Shown here: positions 25,264 through 32,723 of the stretch, piece by piece | Position numbering within the stretch: the stretch's first letter is position 1 | Layout: the number at the start of each line of letters is the position of its first letter | Assembly (NCBI RefSeq): GCF_017873335.1 | Contig: NZ_JAGGKB010000006.1 | Location: 41,085 to 105,084, forward strand | Source: Thermococcus stetteri | GTDB lineage: Archaea; Methanobacteriota_B; Thermococci; Thermococcales; Thermococcaceae | Length of the DNA stretch: 64,000 bases | Direction: 5' to 3' | Position numbers and translations under genes: made by a program | Notes under the pieces: generated by a model | What the model saw: the letters and a program-made list of their open reading frames with translations, nothing else | What the model was told of the DNA's origin: nothing | Database searches by the model: none

Positions 25264-26157
25264 TCAGCCGAGGATTTCCTTCTTTATGACTTCGGCTATC
25301 TCAACTATCGCCTTTGAGGCCTTTGAATCCGGGAAGGCCTCGACGACGGGCTTCAGCATGCTCATGCTCTTCGGAACGGCCCTGTCATAGGGTATCCTTC
25401 CGAGTATCGGTATTCCTTCTTTCTCGGCCCACTCCTCAAGGCCCCTAAAGCCCGGGTTGATGTCGGCCTTGTTGATTATCAGGTATGCTGGCTCCCTGAA
25501 GTGCTGGACGACCTTGTAGGCCCTCTGCACGTCGCTGAGCGAAGCCGGAGTCGGCTCTGCTATGAGTATGGCGACGTCCGCCCCACCGAGGCTCGCTATC
25601 ACCTGACAGCCTATTCCAGCGGCCGAATCAACTATCATGTGTTCAAGGTTCAGCTCCTTCATGAGCTTCGAAGCCCACTCCTTCTCCTCAGTTACCAGCT
25701 TTCCGCTCTCGGGCCTCCCGACGTCGAGCTGGGCCGAGATGAGCGGGAAGCCGTACTTGGTTGTCGCCTTCCTGATGACGCCGGAGCGGACTTCTTCAAG
25801 GGTTATAGTCCCAGCCACAGGGCAGACGAGGCCACAGACGTTGCAGCCCTCGCAGGTGAGTTCGTTGACCACGTAGTTGCCTTCCTCGTCGTCTATGTAG
25901 ATGCACCCGTAGGGACAGCGCTCGTAGCAGATGCCGCACTTTACACAGCTCTCGGTGTTTATCCTTGCCACCTTAGCTCCTATGTGCTCCCTCTCCTCGT
26001 CCCACTCCGTTACCCCTAGGAGAAGACCGAGGTTCGGGGCCTCTGCATCGGCATCAACTGCCACAAACGAGTAGTCGTCCTTCAGCAGGTAGAGGAGCGA
26101 GGCCGTTATCGTGCTCTTCCCGACGCCGCCCTTACCGCTCGCTATCGCTATCTGCAT
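25264..26157 (-). CDS. Mrp/MinD-family ATPase with inserted 2x[4Fe-4S] ferredoxin domain, copy B
   Basis: 297 residues. Deviant Walker A SGKGGVGKST at 7-16, DADAEAPN switch, then a ferredoxin insert with CVKCGICYERCPYGCI and CEGCNVCGLVCPV (two Cys4 sets) around residues 70-115, and the P-loop NTPase remainder. Such ferredoxin-MinD fusions are common in anaerobic archaea and act in Fe-S or metallocluster assembly. ATG 26157 overlaps the stop of the sister gene (TGATG), so they are translated together, probably as a heterodimer. Confidence 0.9.
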   Translation of the reverse strand: MQIAIASGKGGVGKSTITASLLYLLKDDYSFVAVDADAEAPNLGLLLGVTEWDEEREHIGAKVARINTESCVKCGICYERCPYGCIYIDDEEGNYVVNELTCEGCNVCGLVCPVAGTITLEEVRSGVIRKATTKYGFPLISAQLDVGRPESGKLVTEEKEWASKLMKELNLEHMIVDSAAGIGCQVIASLGGADVAILIAEPTPASLSDVQRAYKVVQHFREPAYLIINKADINPGFRGLEEWAEKEGIPILGRIPYDRAVPKSMSMLKPVVEAFPDSKASKAIVEIAEVIKKEILG

Positions 26158-27029
26158 CACTCACCACCTCCGAGGAACTCGGCGACCCTTTTAGCGAGGC
26201 CGGTGAATATCTCCGCCTCAGGATAATCGGTAAGGACTATCGGCTTTCCCTCGACGTAGCTCCTGACGATGTTCTCGCTGTACGGAATCTCGGCAACCAC
26301 CTCCGCCCCGTACTTCCGGGCGAGCTCGTAAACCTTCTCCTTCTCGCCAAGGTCTGCCCTGTTCACCACGACCCACGTTGGAATACCCATGAGCCTCCCG
26401 AGTTCGAGGATGAGTTCCGTGTCGTGGATTCCGAGGGGGGTTGGCTCGGTTACTGCTATGAGAAGCTTTGAGCTCTCTATGGCCTTGGATACAGTGTTCC
26501 CGGTTCCCGCGGCTGTGTCCACCATGAGAAGGCCTTCCCGAACTTCTTCGGCCCTTCTCTTTGCCGCGACCACGAGGGGCATCGAGCGCTCTTCGCCCTC
26601 CTTCAGTTTCCCAGTGACGAGCGTGAACCCGTAGGGAGTCGGAGTAACGTAAGTGTGGCCTATCGTCCTGAAGGCCTCTTGAATGGCTCCTGGGACGGGG
26701 CAGACTATCTCACAGGCCCTGCACCCGGAGCAGAGCGTCGGCATTAGGAAGGGCGTTCCATCCCTCAGCGTCACTATCGCGTGCTCCTCACATACCTCGG
26801 CGCACTTCCTGCACTTGGTGCACTTCGAGTAGTCGAAGCGGGGCATGAACTGGTTGACGGGCTTCTCGTTGGCCAGCTCCACGCCGAGCAGTATGTGGTC
26901 GTTCGGAGCTTCAACGTCGAGATCCGCCAGAGTCAGCTTGACTCCAATCTTCCTGAGCGCCACCGCAAGGTTAGTGGCCACGGTTGATTTTCCGGTTCCA
27001 CCCTTTCCACCGCTGATCGCTATCTGCAA
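26157..27029 (-). CDS. Mrp/MinD-family ATPase with inserted 2x[4Fe-4S] ferredoxin domain, copy A
   Basis: 290 residues, starting at TTG 27029 with GGAGGTGAG upstream. Walker A SGGKGGTGKST, DLDVEAPNDHILLG, ferredoxin insert CTKCRKCAEVCEEHAI and CSGCRACEIVCPVPG. The NTPase part continues with VDTAAGTGN and VTEPTPLG. It is paralogous to the following gene. A broken third copy lies at 63.0-63.2 kb. The promoter carries both recurrent palindromes described under the regulatory entry at 27047-27088. Confidence 0.9.
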   Translation of the reverse strand: MQIAISGGKGGTGKSTVATNLAVALRKIGVKLTLADLDVEAPNDHILLGVELANEKPVNQFMPRFDYSKCTKCRKCAEVCEEHAIVTLRDGTPFLMPTLCSGCRACEIVCPVPGAIQEAFRTIGHTYVTPTPYGFTLVTGKLKEGEERSMPLVVAAKRRAEEVREGLLMVDTAAGTGNTVSKAIESSKLLIAVTEPTPLGIHDTELILELGRLMGIPTWVVVNRADLGEKEKVYELARKYGAEVVAEIPYSENIVRSYVEGKPIVLTDYPEAEIFTGLAKRVAEFLGGGE

Positions 27030-27046
27030 GCTCTCACCTCCGGAAA

Positions 27047-27088
27047 TTAGGGTAGCCGAATTGGTTATAAGCTTTGTGCATATGCAGA
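27047..27088 (-). promoter_or_regulatory. mrp pair promoter with two palindromic boxes
   Basis: Read on the minus strand: TCTGCATATGCACA (27088-27075), TATA GCTTATAACC (27072-27063) and TTCGGCTACCCTAA (27060-27047), then GGAGGTGAG and the TTG start. The same order and spacing recur at 41276-41314 and 63180-63221. Confidence 0.65.
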
Positions 27089-27116
27089 GAAAAGTGGGAA
27101 AGCTAGCAAGTAAAAA

Positions 27117-28064
27117 TCACTCCCTGCTCTTCAGCCTCCTTATGTAGAACTTCTTTCCATTGTACTCAAGCTCTATCAGCTTCCCCTCGCTCAGGAGCTT
27201 CTTAACGACGCTCCAGTCAGCGTTTGCCTTCCTCAAAAGCTCCCTGACGGCGTCTTCGCGCATTGGGTGAACAGCCGTAATGCTCAACAGATCCTCCTCA
27301 ACGTTCCCAGTGAAGGCGAAGGCGTTCCCCTCGTAGCCGATCAGGTATTCCACGCGCTCTTCCCCAAGGGCCTCTGTGAAGGCCTGATAGGCGTGGTTGA
27401 TGACCTCCTCCTTCGCGGGTTTGACCAACGGCTCCGCCGGCGGCCTCGTTGGAACGGCTATGTAGGCTTTGTCCGGTTTCAGCTCCCTCAGGAATTCCGC
27501 TATCTTATCGAACTCGTCGCCGTAGTCTATCCCGTCTATCAGCATCGTCTCGGTGACTACCTTTCCCTTGAACTCCTTCCTGAACTCCAGCATGCCCTTG
27601 AGGATTCTCTCAAGGCTCAGGCTCTTGTGGGGCCTGTCGATCCTCCTCCAGAGCGGCTCGCTGACTGCATCTACCTTTAGCGAAACGAAGTCGAGCTTCA
27701 GGAGGTCTTCCCTGACATCCTCACTCCAGATGAGCGAGGCGTTTGTGAGCGCGGCGAGCTTTATTCCGAGTTCACGGAGAAGGTCTATCTCCTTCCCGAG
27801 GTTGATGTCGAGTGTTGGCTCTCCATCAGGGACGAAGGTTATGTAGTCTATCCGCTCGTTCCTCGCGAGGGCCTCCTCGACTTTCTCCTTGACCTCGCGG
27901 AAGATCAGCTCTGGCTCGTAGAAGGGCCTCCTCTTGATTTCCATTCTGAGAGTTTTCCCTATCTGGCAGTAGACGCAGGCGTAGGTGCAGACCTTGTCCG
28001 GAATGTTGTTCACTCCGAGACTTCTCCCGAGCCTTCTTGATGGGACGGGTCCGAAGGCTATCAT
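27117..28064 (-). CDS. Radical SAM protein
   Basis: 315 residues. The cluster motif CTYACVYC (CxxxCxxC) lies near residue 27, after PVPSRRLGRSLGVN. SAM-binding region FVPDGEPTLD replaces the usual GGEP. A C-terminal ~80-residue winged-helix-like domain (MREDAVRELLRKANADWSVV) recalls the archaeal radical SAM proteins with a DNA-binding-like tail. The substrate is unknown. Its start ATG 28064 follows GGTGGTGGT. The promoter has the TTAGG...CCTAA box of the mrp/nifX group, suggesting a link with metal or Fe-S homeostasis. Confidence 0.85.
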   Translation of the reverse strand: MIAFGPVPSRRLGRSLGVNNIPDKVCTYACVYCQIGKTLRMEIKRRPFYEPELIFREVKEKVEEALARNERIDYITFVPDGEPTLDINLGKEIDLLRELGIKLAALTNASLIWSEDVREDLLKLDFVSLKVDAVSEPLWRRIDRPHKSLSLERILKGMLEFRKEFKGKVVTETMLIDGIDYGDEFDKIAEFLRELKPDKAYIAVPTRPPAEPLVKPAKEEVINHAYQAFTEALGEERVEYLIGYEGNAFAFTGNVEEDLLSITAVHPMREDAVRELLRKANADWSVVKKLLSEGKLIELEYNGKKFYIRRLKSRE

Positions 28065-28077
28065 ACCACCACCATAA

Positions 28078-28104
28078 TTAGGTCAGCCTAAAGACGTATA
28101 AACC
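28078..28104 (-). promoter_or_regulatory. Promoter of the radical SAM gene with TTAGGCTGACCTAA box
   Basis: Minus strand: GCACAAGGTTTATACG (TATA at 28104-28095), then TTAGGCTGACCTAA (28091-28078) at the expected start site, 14 bases before the ATG. The upstream element keeps only the GCACAA half of the other palindrome. The same TATA, read forward, may serve the methyltransferase gene. Confidence 0.6.
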
Positions 28105-28162
28105 TTGTGCGGTGGGGTAAAGGCCATAAACCAGGAAACCGGAATCTGAATCGGGATGTGCT

Positions 28163-28792
28163 ATGCCGAAGATCGAGCCCTTTGAGAAGCACCGCGACAG
28201 GTATGAGAACTGGTTCGAGAGGAACCGCTACGCTTACCTCTCCGAGCTTGAGGCCGTCAAAAGGCTCCTGCCGAAGGAAGGGAGAGGAGCGGAGATAGGC
28301 GTTGGAACCGGGAGGTTCGCGGCTCCGCTCGGGATAAAGCTCGGCGTCGAACCTTCTAAAGCGATGGCCGAGATAGCGAGGAAGAGGGGGATAGAAGTCA
28401 TCGAGGGAACGGCCGAAAACCTTCCATTCGAGGATGAGAGCCTCGACTACCTCCTGATGGTCACGACGATCTGCTTCGTTGACGACCCTGAGAAGGCTTT
28501 GAAAGAAGCCTACCGCGTCCTTAAGCAGGGAGGAGCGTTGATAATCGGCTTTGTCGATAGGAACAGTCCGATAGGGAAGTTCTACGAGGAGCACAGGAAC
28601 GAGAGCGTCTTCTACAAGGAGGCAAGGTTCTTCTCGACTGAGGAACTGTTGGAACTCCTCAAAAAGGTCGGCTTCAGGGAGTTCGAGATAGTGCAGACCC
28701 TCTTCCACAGGCTCAATGAGGTAAAATCGGTCGAACCAGTAAAGCCCGGCTACGGTGAGGGTAGCTTTGTGGTGATAAAGGCGGTGAAGTGA
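28163..28792 (+). CDS. Class I SAM-dependent methyltransferase
   Basis: 209 residues. Motif I is GAEIGVGTGRFAAPLG, followed by the acidic loop GVEPS, the post-I EGTAENLPFEDESLDYLLMV and the ALKEAYRVLKQGGALIIGFV strand: the Methyltransf_11 layout. Possible substrates include quinone-like or small metabolites; none can be inferred. First gene of a four-gene operon with the M23-fold, DUF364 and MBL genes, all overlapping or nearly so. Confidence 0.85.
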   Translation: MPKIEPFEKHRDRYENWFERNRYAYLSELEAVKRLLPKEGRGAEIGVGTGRFAAPLGIKLGVEPSKAMAEIARKRGIEVIEGTAENLPFEDESLDYLLMVTTICFVDDPEKALKEAYRVLKQGGALIIGFVDRNSPIGKFYEEHRNESVFYKEARFFSTEELLELLKKVGFREFEIVQTLFHRLNEVKSVEPVKPGYGEGSFVVIKAVK

Positions 28793-28797
28793 GGGGA

Positions 28798-29640
28798 ATG
28801 GAGATAGCTTCGTGGGGGCAAATTCGATTTTACACCCCCAAAGATGCGTGGTGGAGCTTCTACAACAGTCCCTACCCAGCACACAGGCTCGGGACTGCCG
28901 TCGACGTTTACTTTCCGGGGGAAGCACTATATCCCCTCGAAGAGGGCACCGTTCTGGATATCCTGAAGGTTAGAACGCCCTCTCACATCCCAGTGAGGGA
29001 GGACTACTTAACGGTCATAGAGGTCGGAGGGGCCTGTTTAAAGGTTCTCCATGTAAAGCCGACAGCTGAAAGGGGCGAGCGCCTGTCCCTCGGTGATCCT
29101 CTTGGAAAAATGGTCGCTTCCGGGTTCTTCAGCCCCTGGAGCGACTTGCATGCGCACTTTGAACTGAGGCCCTGTGACGATGCCATCCGGGCCAGGGGAG
29201 CCTTTATCCTCAGCCCGTCCGTTTATCCACTCGTACCTAGTGCTGAGGGGAATGAGTTCGAGGTTGTTGAATGCCACGAACACTACTGCTGGGCACGGCC
29301 GGTGAAGAGGGGCAAGCCTTCCCTAACACCCCTGCTCTCGGAGAATGATCCCGTTGAAGGCGGCCTTCCCCACTACCGATACGGGGCCCTCTTCGGGAAG
29401 GCTGAGAGGGTGAACCTCTTTGGGCTGGAACTCCCTGTGGTTGAGAGGCTCCCAAACGGCGTCTCGGTCTTTGAGGCAAGCTTTAAGGCCATGGCCGATG
29501 GAAGAGAGATTAGAGGGATTGGGGCCTACTGCAACAACCCCTTCGTTAAGCTGATCGGAAAGTTCGAGGAGGGAGAGGTGGTAGAAGTTGCTTTTGAGCG
29601 GAATCAAGAAAAAAGCCCTGAGGCTGGCAGAAGGGCTTGA
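28798..29640 (+). CDS. M23-peptidase-fold (lysostaphin-like) protein in an archaeon
   Basis: 280 residues. Zinc-ligand motifs of M23 are recognisable: PAHRLGTAVDVYFPGEALYP (His and Asp, slightly longer spacing than canonical HxGxD) and SDLHAHFELRP (HxH). The intervening EEGTV turn and GDPLGKM also fit. No signal peptide is seen and thermococci lack murein, so the role is not cell-wall hydrolysis; metal or cofactor binding is possible. The C-terminal ~120 residues (SEGNEFEVVECHEHYCWARP) are unassigned. ATG 28798 is used; GTG 28789, overlapping the methyltransferase stop, is an alternative. Confidence 0.65.
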   Translation: MEIASWGQIRFYTPKDAWWSFYNSPYPAHRLGTAVDVYFPGEALYPLEEGTVLDILKVRTPSHIPVREDYLTVIEVGGACLKVLHVKPTAERGERLSLGDPLGKMVASGFFSPWSDLHAHFELRPCDDAIRARGAFILSPSVYPLVPSAEGNEFEVVECHEHYCWARPVKRGKPSLTPLLSENDPVEGGLPHYRYGALFGKAERVNLFGLELPVVERLPNGVSVFEASFKAMADGREIRGIGAYCNNPFVKLIGKFEEGEVVEVAFERNQEKSPEAGRRA

Positions 29641-30322
29641 GCTGGTTGATTTCGGCTTTGCCCTTCCCTACACGTGGGTATTAATTGAAGGCCCTGAAGG
29701 AAAAGCCCTAGGCGTTGCGATGACACTCCCCGAGGAGGTGCAGAGGTACAGGAACTCGATAGACGAGCCTTCCCTCGAGGCCTTCATCGAAAGGGCCGAC
29801 AGCCTGAACGTCATCGAGAGAACCCTCGGGATAGCGGCGGTAAATGCGGTCTCCCAGTACCACCTCGACGTCTCAAATCTTCCGGACGTTGACGTCGTCG
29901 AGCTCGTTGAGGGCTTTGATAGGGTGGCTGTGATAGGCAACATGCCGCCGGTTGTCAGGGCTCTCCGCGAGAAAGGGATTGAGACCCTCGTCTTCGAGAG
30001 GAATCCCAAGCTCTGGGACAGGGACACGTACAGCGACGCTTTGGAGTACGTTCTCCTCCCGAAGGCTGAAGCGGTAATCGCCAGCGGCTCAGCGCTCGTG
30101 AACGGAACCCTTGAAATGATCCTCGACAGGGCGAAAAATGCTGAGCTGATAGTCCTGACCGGCCCGAGTGCCCAGATACACCCGGAGCTCGTTAAAGGAA
30201 CAGGGATTACCCACCTCGCGGCAATGAAGGTGGTGAACCTTGAAAGGGCTCTCCTCGGCCTCAAGCTCGGTTCCTTCAGGGGTTTTGAGGAAGGAAACAG
30301 GAAGTACGTGGTGAGAGTATGA
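29588..30322 (+). CDS. DUF4213/DUF364 family protein
   Basis: 244 residues starting at TTG 29588 with GAGGTGGTAG upstream, overlapping the previous gene by 53 bases. The N-terminal part (ELVDFGFALPYTWVLIEGPE; RTLGIAAVNAVSQ) is DUF4213-like and the C-terminal part (VAVIGNMPPVVRALREKGI; SGSALVNGTLEMIL) is the DUF364 Rossmann-like domain, a family tied to heavy-metal chelation. Cytoplasmic, with no cysteines in key positions. Coupled on both sides. Confidence 0.85.
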   Translation: MLLSGIKKKALRLAEGLELVDFGFALPYTWVLIEGPEGKALGVAMTLPEEVQRYRNSIDEPSLEAFIERADSLNVIERTLGIAAVNAVSQYHLDVSNLPDVDVVELVEGFDRVAVIGNMPPVVRALREKGIETLVFERNPKLWDRDTYSDALEYVLLPKAEAVIASGSALVNGTLEMILDRAKNAELIVLTGPSAQIHPELVKGTGITHLAAMKVVNLERALLGLKLGSFRGFEEGNRKYVVRV

Positions 30323-30981
30323 AGCTGGTTGTTTTGAACGACAACGTTCCAGCTAAGGGACTGATGAACGAATGGGGCTGGAGCGTCCTCGTTGAGGGTA
30401 AAAAGCGCTTCCTCTTCGACGCCGACACGAACCCGCTCGTCTTAGCCCACAACTCAAAGGCCCTTGGAGTTTCGCTAAGAGACCTCGACTTCGCCTTCCT
30501 GAGCCACTGGCACTACGACCACTACGGCGGCCTTCCCTATATAGCGGAGCTGAACCCTGGGCTTAGACTCTACGCTCCACCCGGAAACCGGGCGATGGCC
30601 CTCAGGTGGGGCTTTGACATAGTCGAGGTCTTCAAAGCTGGAGAAATCGCCGACGGGATATGGACTTCAGGACCTCTGGATGACTTCGAGCAGGCCCTTG
30701 GGATGGAGACATCATCGGGCCTCGTCGTCATCGTTGGCTGTTCCCATCCGGGTGTTGACAGGCTCACGAAGGCCCTCCTGAATGTTTCAGGCTATGAGAA
30801 TGCCCACCTCGTCATCGGGGGCTTCCACGGGCCTTCAAGGAGAACCCTCGACAGATTGGCGGAGATGGCCGACTTCATAGCGCCTGCCCACTGCTCCGGA
30901 GATTTCGCGAAGGCCTACGTGAGGAAAACCTATCCCGAGAAGTTCATCTCTGTGAAAACTGGGAGCATCATCGAGCTTTGA
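30319..30981 (+). CDS. Metallo-beta-lactamase-fold hydrolase
   Basis: 220 residues. Metal motif SHWHYDHYGGLP (HxHxDH) near residue 60, later GCSHPG and GGFHGP histidines. It resembles the small MBL proteins annotated as RFA-P-synthase-like or ArsR-linked hydrolases, shorter than the ~270-residue copy at 41.8 kb. Start ATG 30319 overlaps the DUF364 stop by four bases. The substrate is unknown. Confidence 0.85.
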   Translation: MKLVVLNDNVPAKGLMNEWGWSVLVEGKKRFLFDADTNPLVLAHNSKALGVSLRDLDFAFLSHWHYDHYGGLPYIAELNPGLRLYAPPGNRAMALRWGFDIVEVFKAGEIADGIWTSGPLDDFEQALGMETSSGLVVIVGCSHPGVDRLTKALLNVSGYENAHLVIGGFHGPSRRTLDRLAEMADFIAPAHCSGDFAKAYVRKTYPEKFISVKTGSIIEL

Positions 30982-31023
30982 GCTTCTCAAAAGAGGAAAG
31001 CTGTGGTGCCCAGGGTATAAGAC

Positions 31024-31707
31024 TCACCTAACCCACACCTTCTCCGCGAGTCCCCTTCCGAGGACTACCTCCCTACCGTTCACCCTCACGATGACGAATC
31101 CTCCCCTCTCTTCGTGTGCTTTTCTCTCTTCCACGGAGACCAGCTTTATTCCCTTTCCCTCCACGTCTCCAAGCCTCTCCTTGACTCCCCTTCCTCCAAT
31201 CACCTTCTCCATGATCCCCTTGCCTTTCAGGAAGTTGGCCTGGATTAGTCCTTCTCCACTCCTCATGAGGATTTTGGCCGCTTCTCCGTCGCCGAGGATG
31301 ACTTCCCTTCCGTCTATCCTGAACCTGAAGGTCTTCTCCGCGTCGTGTCCCTTCACAATGACCTCTTTCCCCTCGGTTATCCCAAGTTTCCTCAGGCCTT
31401 ACACCACGTCCTCGTTCAGCTCCAGTCCCTCTATTACGACCTTTCCCTCTTCCACGTCGAGCAGCCTCTTCCCGCTAGCACTGATCCTCTCGGCTATTCC
31501 CCTCGGTATCAGAACCTCTCTGCCGTCAACTTCCAAAACGAGCGGTCCGGAGTGCTTGTGGAGCCTCTCCATCCCAACGACCTCCACCGTTGTTCCGACT
31601 CCGATGGAGTACTCCCTCAGCTCTTCCAGAACTTCGTCTCCCCCGTCTATCCTAACGACCTTGACTTTTCCTCGGGCCTCGGTTAGAGGTATAAAGCTCG
31701 TTCTCAC
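31024..31707 (-). pseudogene. FeoA tandem-domain protein split by an in-frame TAA
   Basis: ATG 31707 reads MRTSFIPLTEARGKVKVVRI ... LNEDVV, a FeoA (SH3-like) domain with the segment EVLIPRGIAERI. A TAA at 31399-31401 follows, and the very same frame continues GLRKLGITEGKEVIVKGHDA with another FeoA domain and more of the same to 31024. FeoA proteins help FeoB iron import. Either one substitution cut a multi-FeoA protein, or the downstream part starts at an internal GTG or ATG. As the neighbouring feoB copies are also broken, decay is the simpler reading. Confidence 0.65.
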
Positions 31708-31771
31708 CCATCTCCCACACCTCCCAACATTAAGAAACGCAAAAGATAGTGATGTCCCACGGCATGGAAGG

Positions 31772-32219
31772 TCAGGCCCTCACTTCAATCGGATTCTTCG
31801 AGACGTCCCTGACCGGAAGGTAGGCTACTATTGAAAGTACCCCAAGGACGAGGTAAGTGGTCACGTCATCAAGTGGGCTCCAGCCAGCGAAGTCCTCGTT
31901 GTGAAGCAGGTACGCCTCTATTGCATCTGCTCCCATGACGAGCACCGCAATGAGTGCAAGGCCAATGCTCAGCAATGCGCCCACGTAGAGGTAGGAGACA
32001 CTCCTCAGGTCGCCCTCTATGGCCCTCTTGAGACCTGTTAGATAGACCGCACTTATCGTGAAGAGGGCGAAGGCAGCGAAGAGGTCTCCCGTTGGAACTC
32101 CCAGGACCTTTATCTCCTTTCCGAAGTAGGCGAGCACCTCTATCATCCCACCGATGAGGTAGAGGAGGCCGAAGATCCCAGTCAGCCATTTCACCTGTCC
32201 GAGGTTTATTCTGCTCATA
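31772..32219 (-). CDS. Four-helix membrane protein of the feo locus
   Basis: 148 residues from ATG 32219, overlapping the stop of the feoB fragment (ATGA). Four hydrophobic helices: WLTGIFGLLYLIGGMIEVLA, LFAAFALFTISAVYLTGL, YLYVGALLSIGLALIAVLVM and DVTTYLVLGVLSIVAYLPV. Unknown family. Its coupling to feoB suggests an accessory role in ferrous iron uptake, now probably without a working partner. Confidence 0.7.
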
Positions 32220-32690
32220 GGAGCACACCCCCCACCGCGACTATGAGCAGGGCCACTATGTACGCCAAGATCAGCTCGTAGGCCACCGCAAAGAGCGCCC
32301 ACTTCCATCCAGCTTCTTGCTTTATGACTGCTATAGTGGCAAGACATGGCACGTATATCAGCGAGAAGGCCATGAATGCGTAGGCAGTTACTGGATTAAA
32401 CGCCCCGCTCGCTGCTATTGCCTGCGAGATCGCTTGCTCATTGTCCCCAACGCCGTAGAGTACTCCAATTGTCCCAACCACGATCTCCTTGGCTATGAAG
32501 CCGAAGAACAACGCCATCGCGGCCCTCCAGTCCCAGCCCATCGGCGCGAAGAGCGGCTGTAGGGCGTGTCCGAGAGAAGCCACCCAGGACTTTGCGAGCA
32601 GTTCTCCGTTCTCAAGAGCCTCTGAGCCGAGGTATCCACTGGGTCCAGTCACTGAGAGCAGCCAGACCGCGATGACTTTTTCTTTTTAAC
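32216..32690 (-). pseudogene. feoB: 3' fragment of a feoB gene (first FeoB copy)
   Basis: The frame reads VIAVWLLSVTGPSGYLGSEALE... GFIAKEIVVGTIGVLYGV... FSLIYVPCLATIAVIKQE and ends at 32215-32217. These are the FeoB second gate and C-terminal core. The G domain and first gate are missing: coding similarity stops near 32685, right at the IS605-like hairpin. Residues differ from the C-terminal part of the plus-strand feoB at 33-34.5 kb, so this comes from a second, distinct feoB. Confidence 0.8.
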
Positions 32691-32691
32691 A

Positions 32692-32723
32692 AGCCTCACC
32701 CTTCAGGGCGGGGAGGAGGTCAG
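32692..32723 (+). mobile_element. IS200/IS605-type right-end hairpin remnant
   Basis: CCTCACCC-TTCA-GGGCGGGGAGG (32694-32716), followed by AGGTCAG, looks like the subterminal imperfect hairpin at the right end of IS200/IS605 elements (also the 3' part of TnpB guide RNA). No transposase is left. It lies exactly between two truncated feoB genes. Confidence 0.45.
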
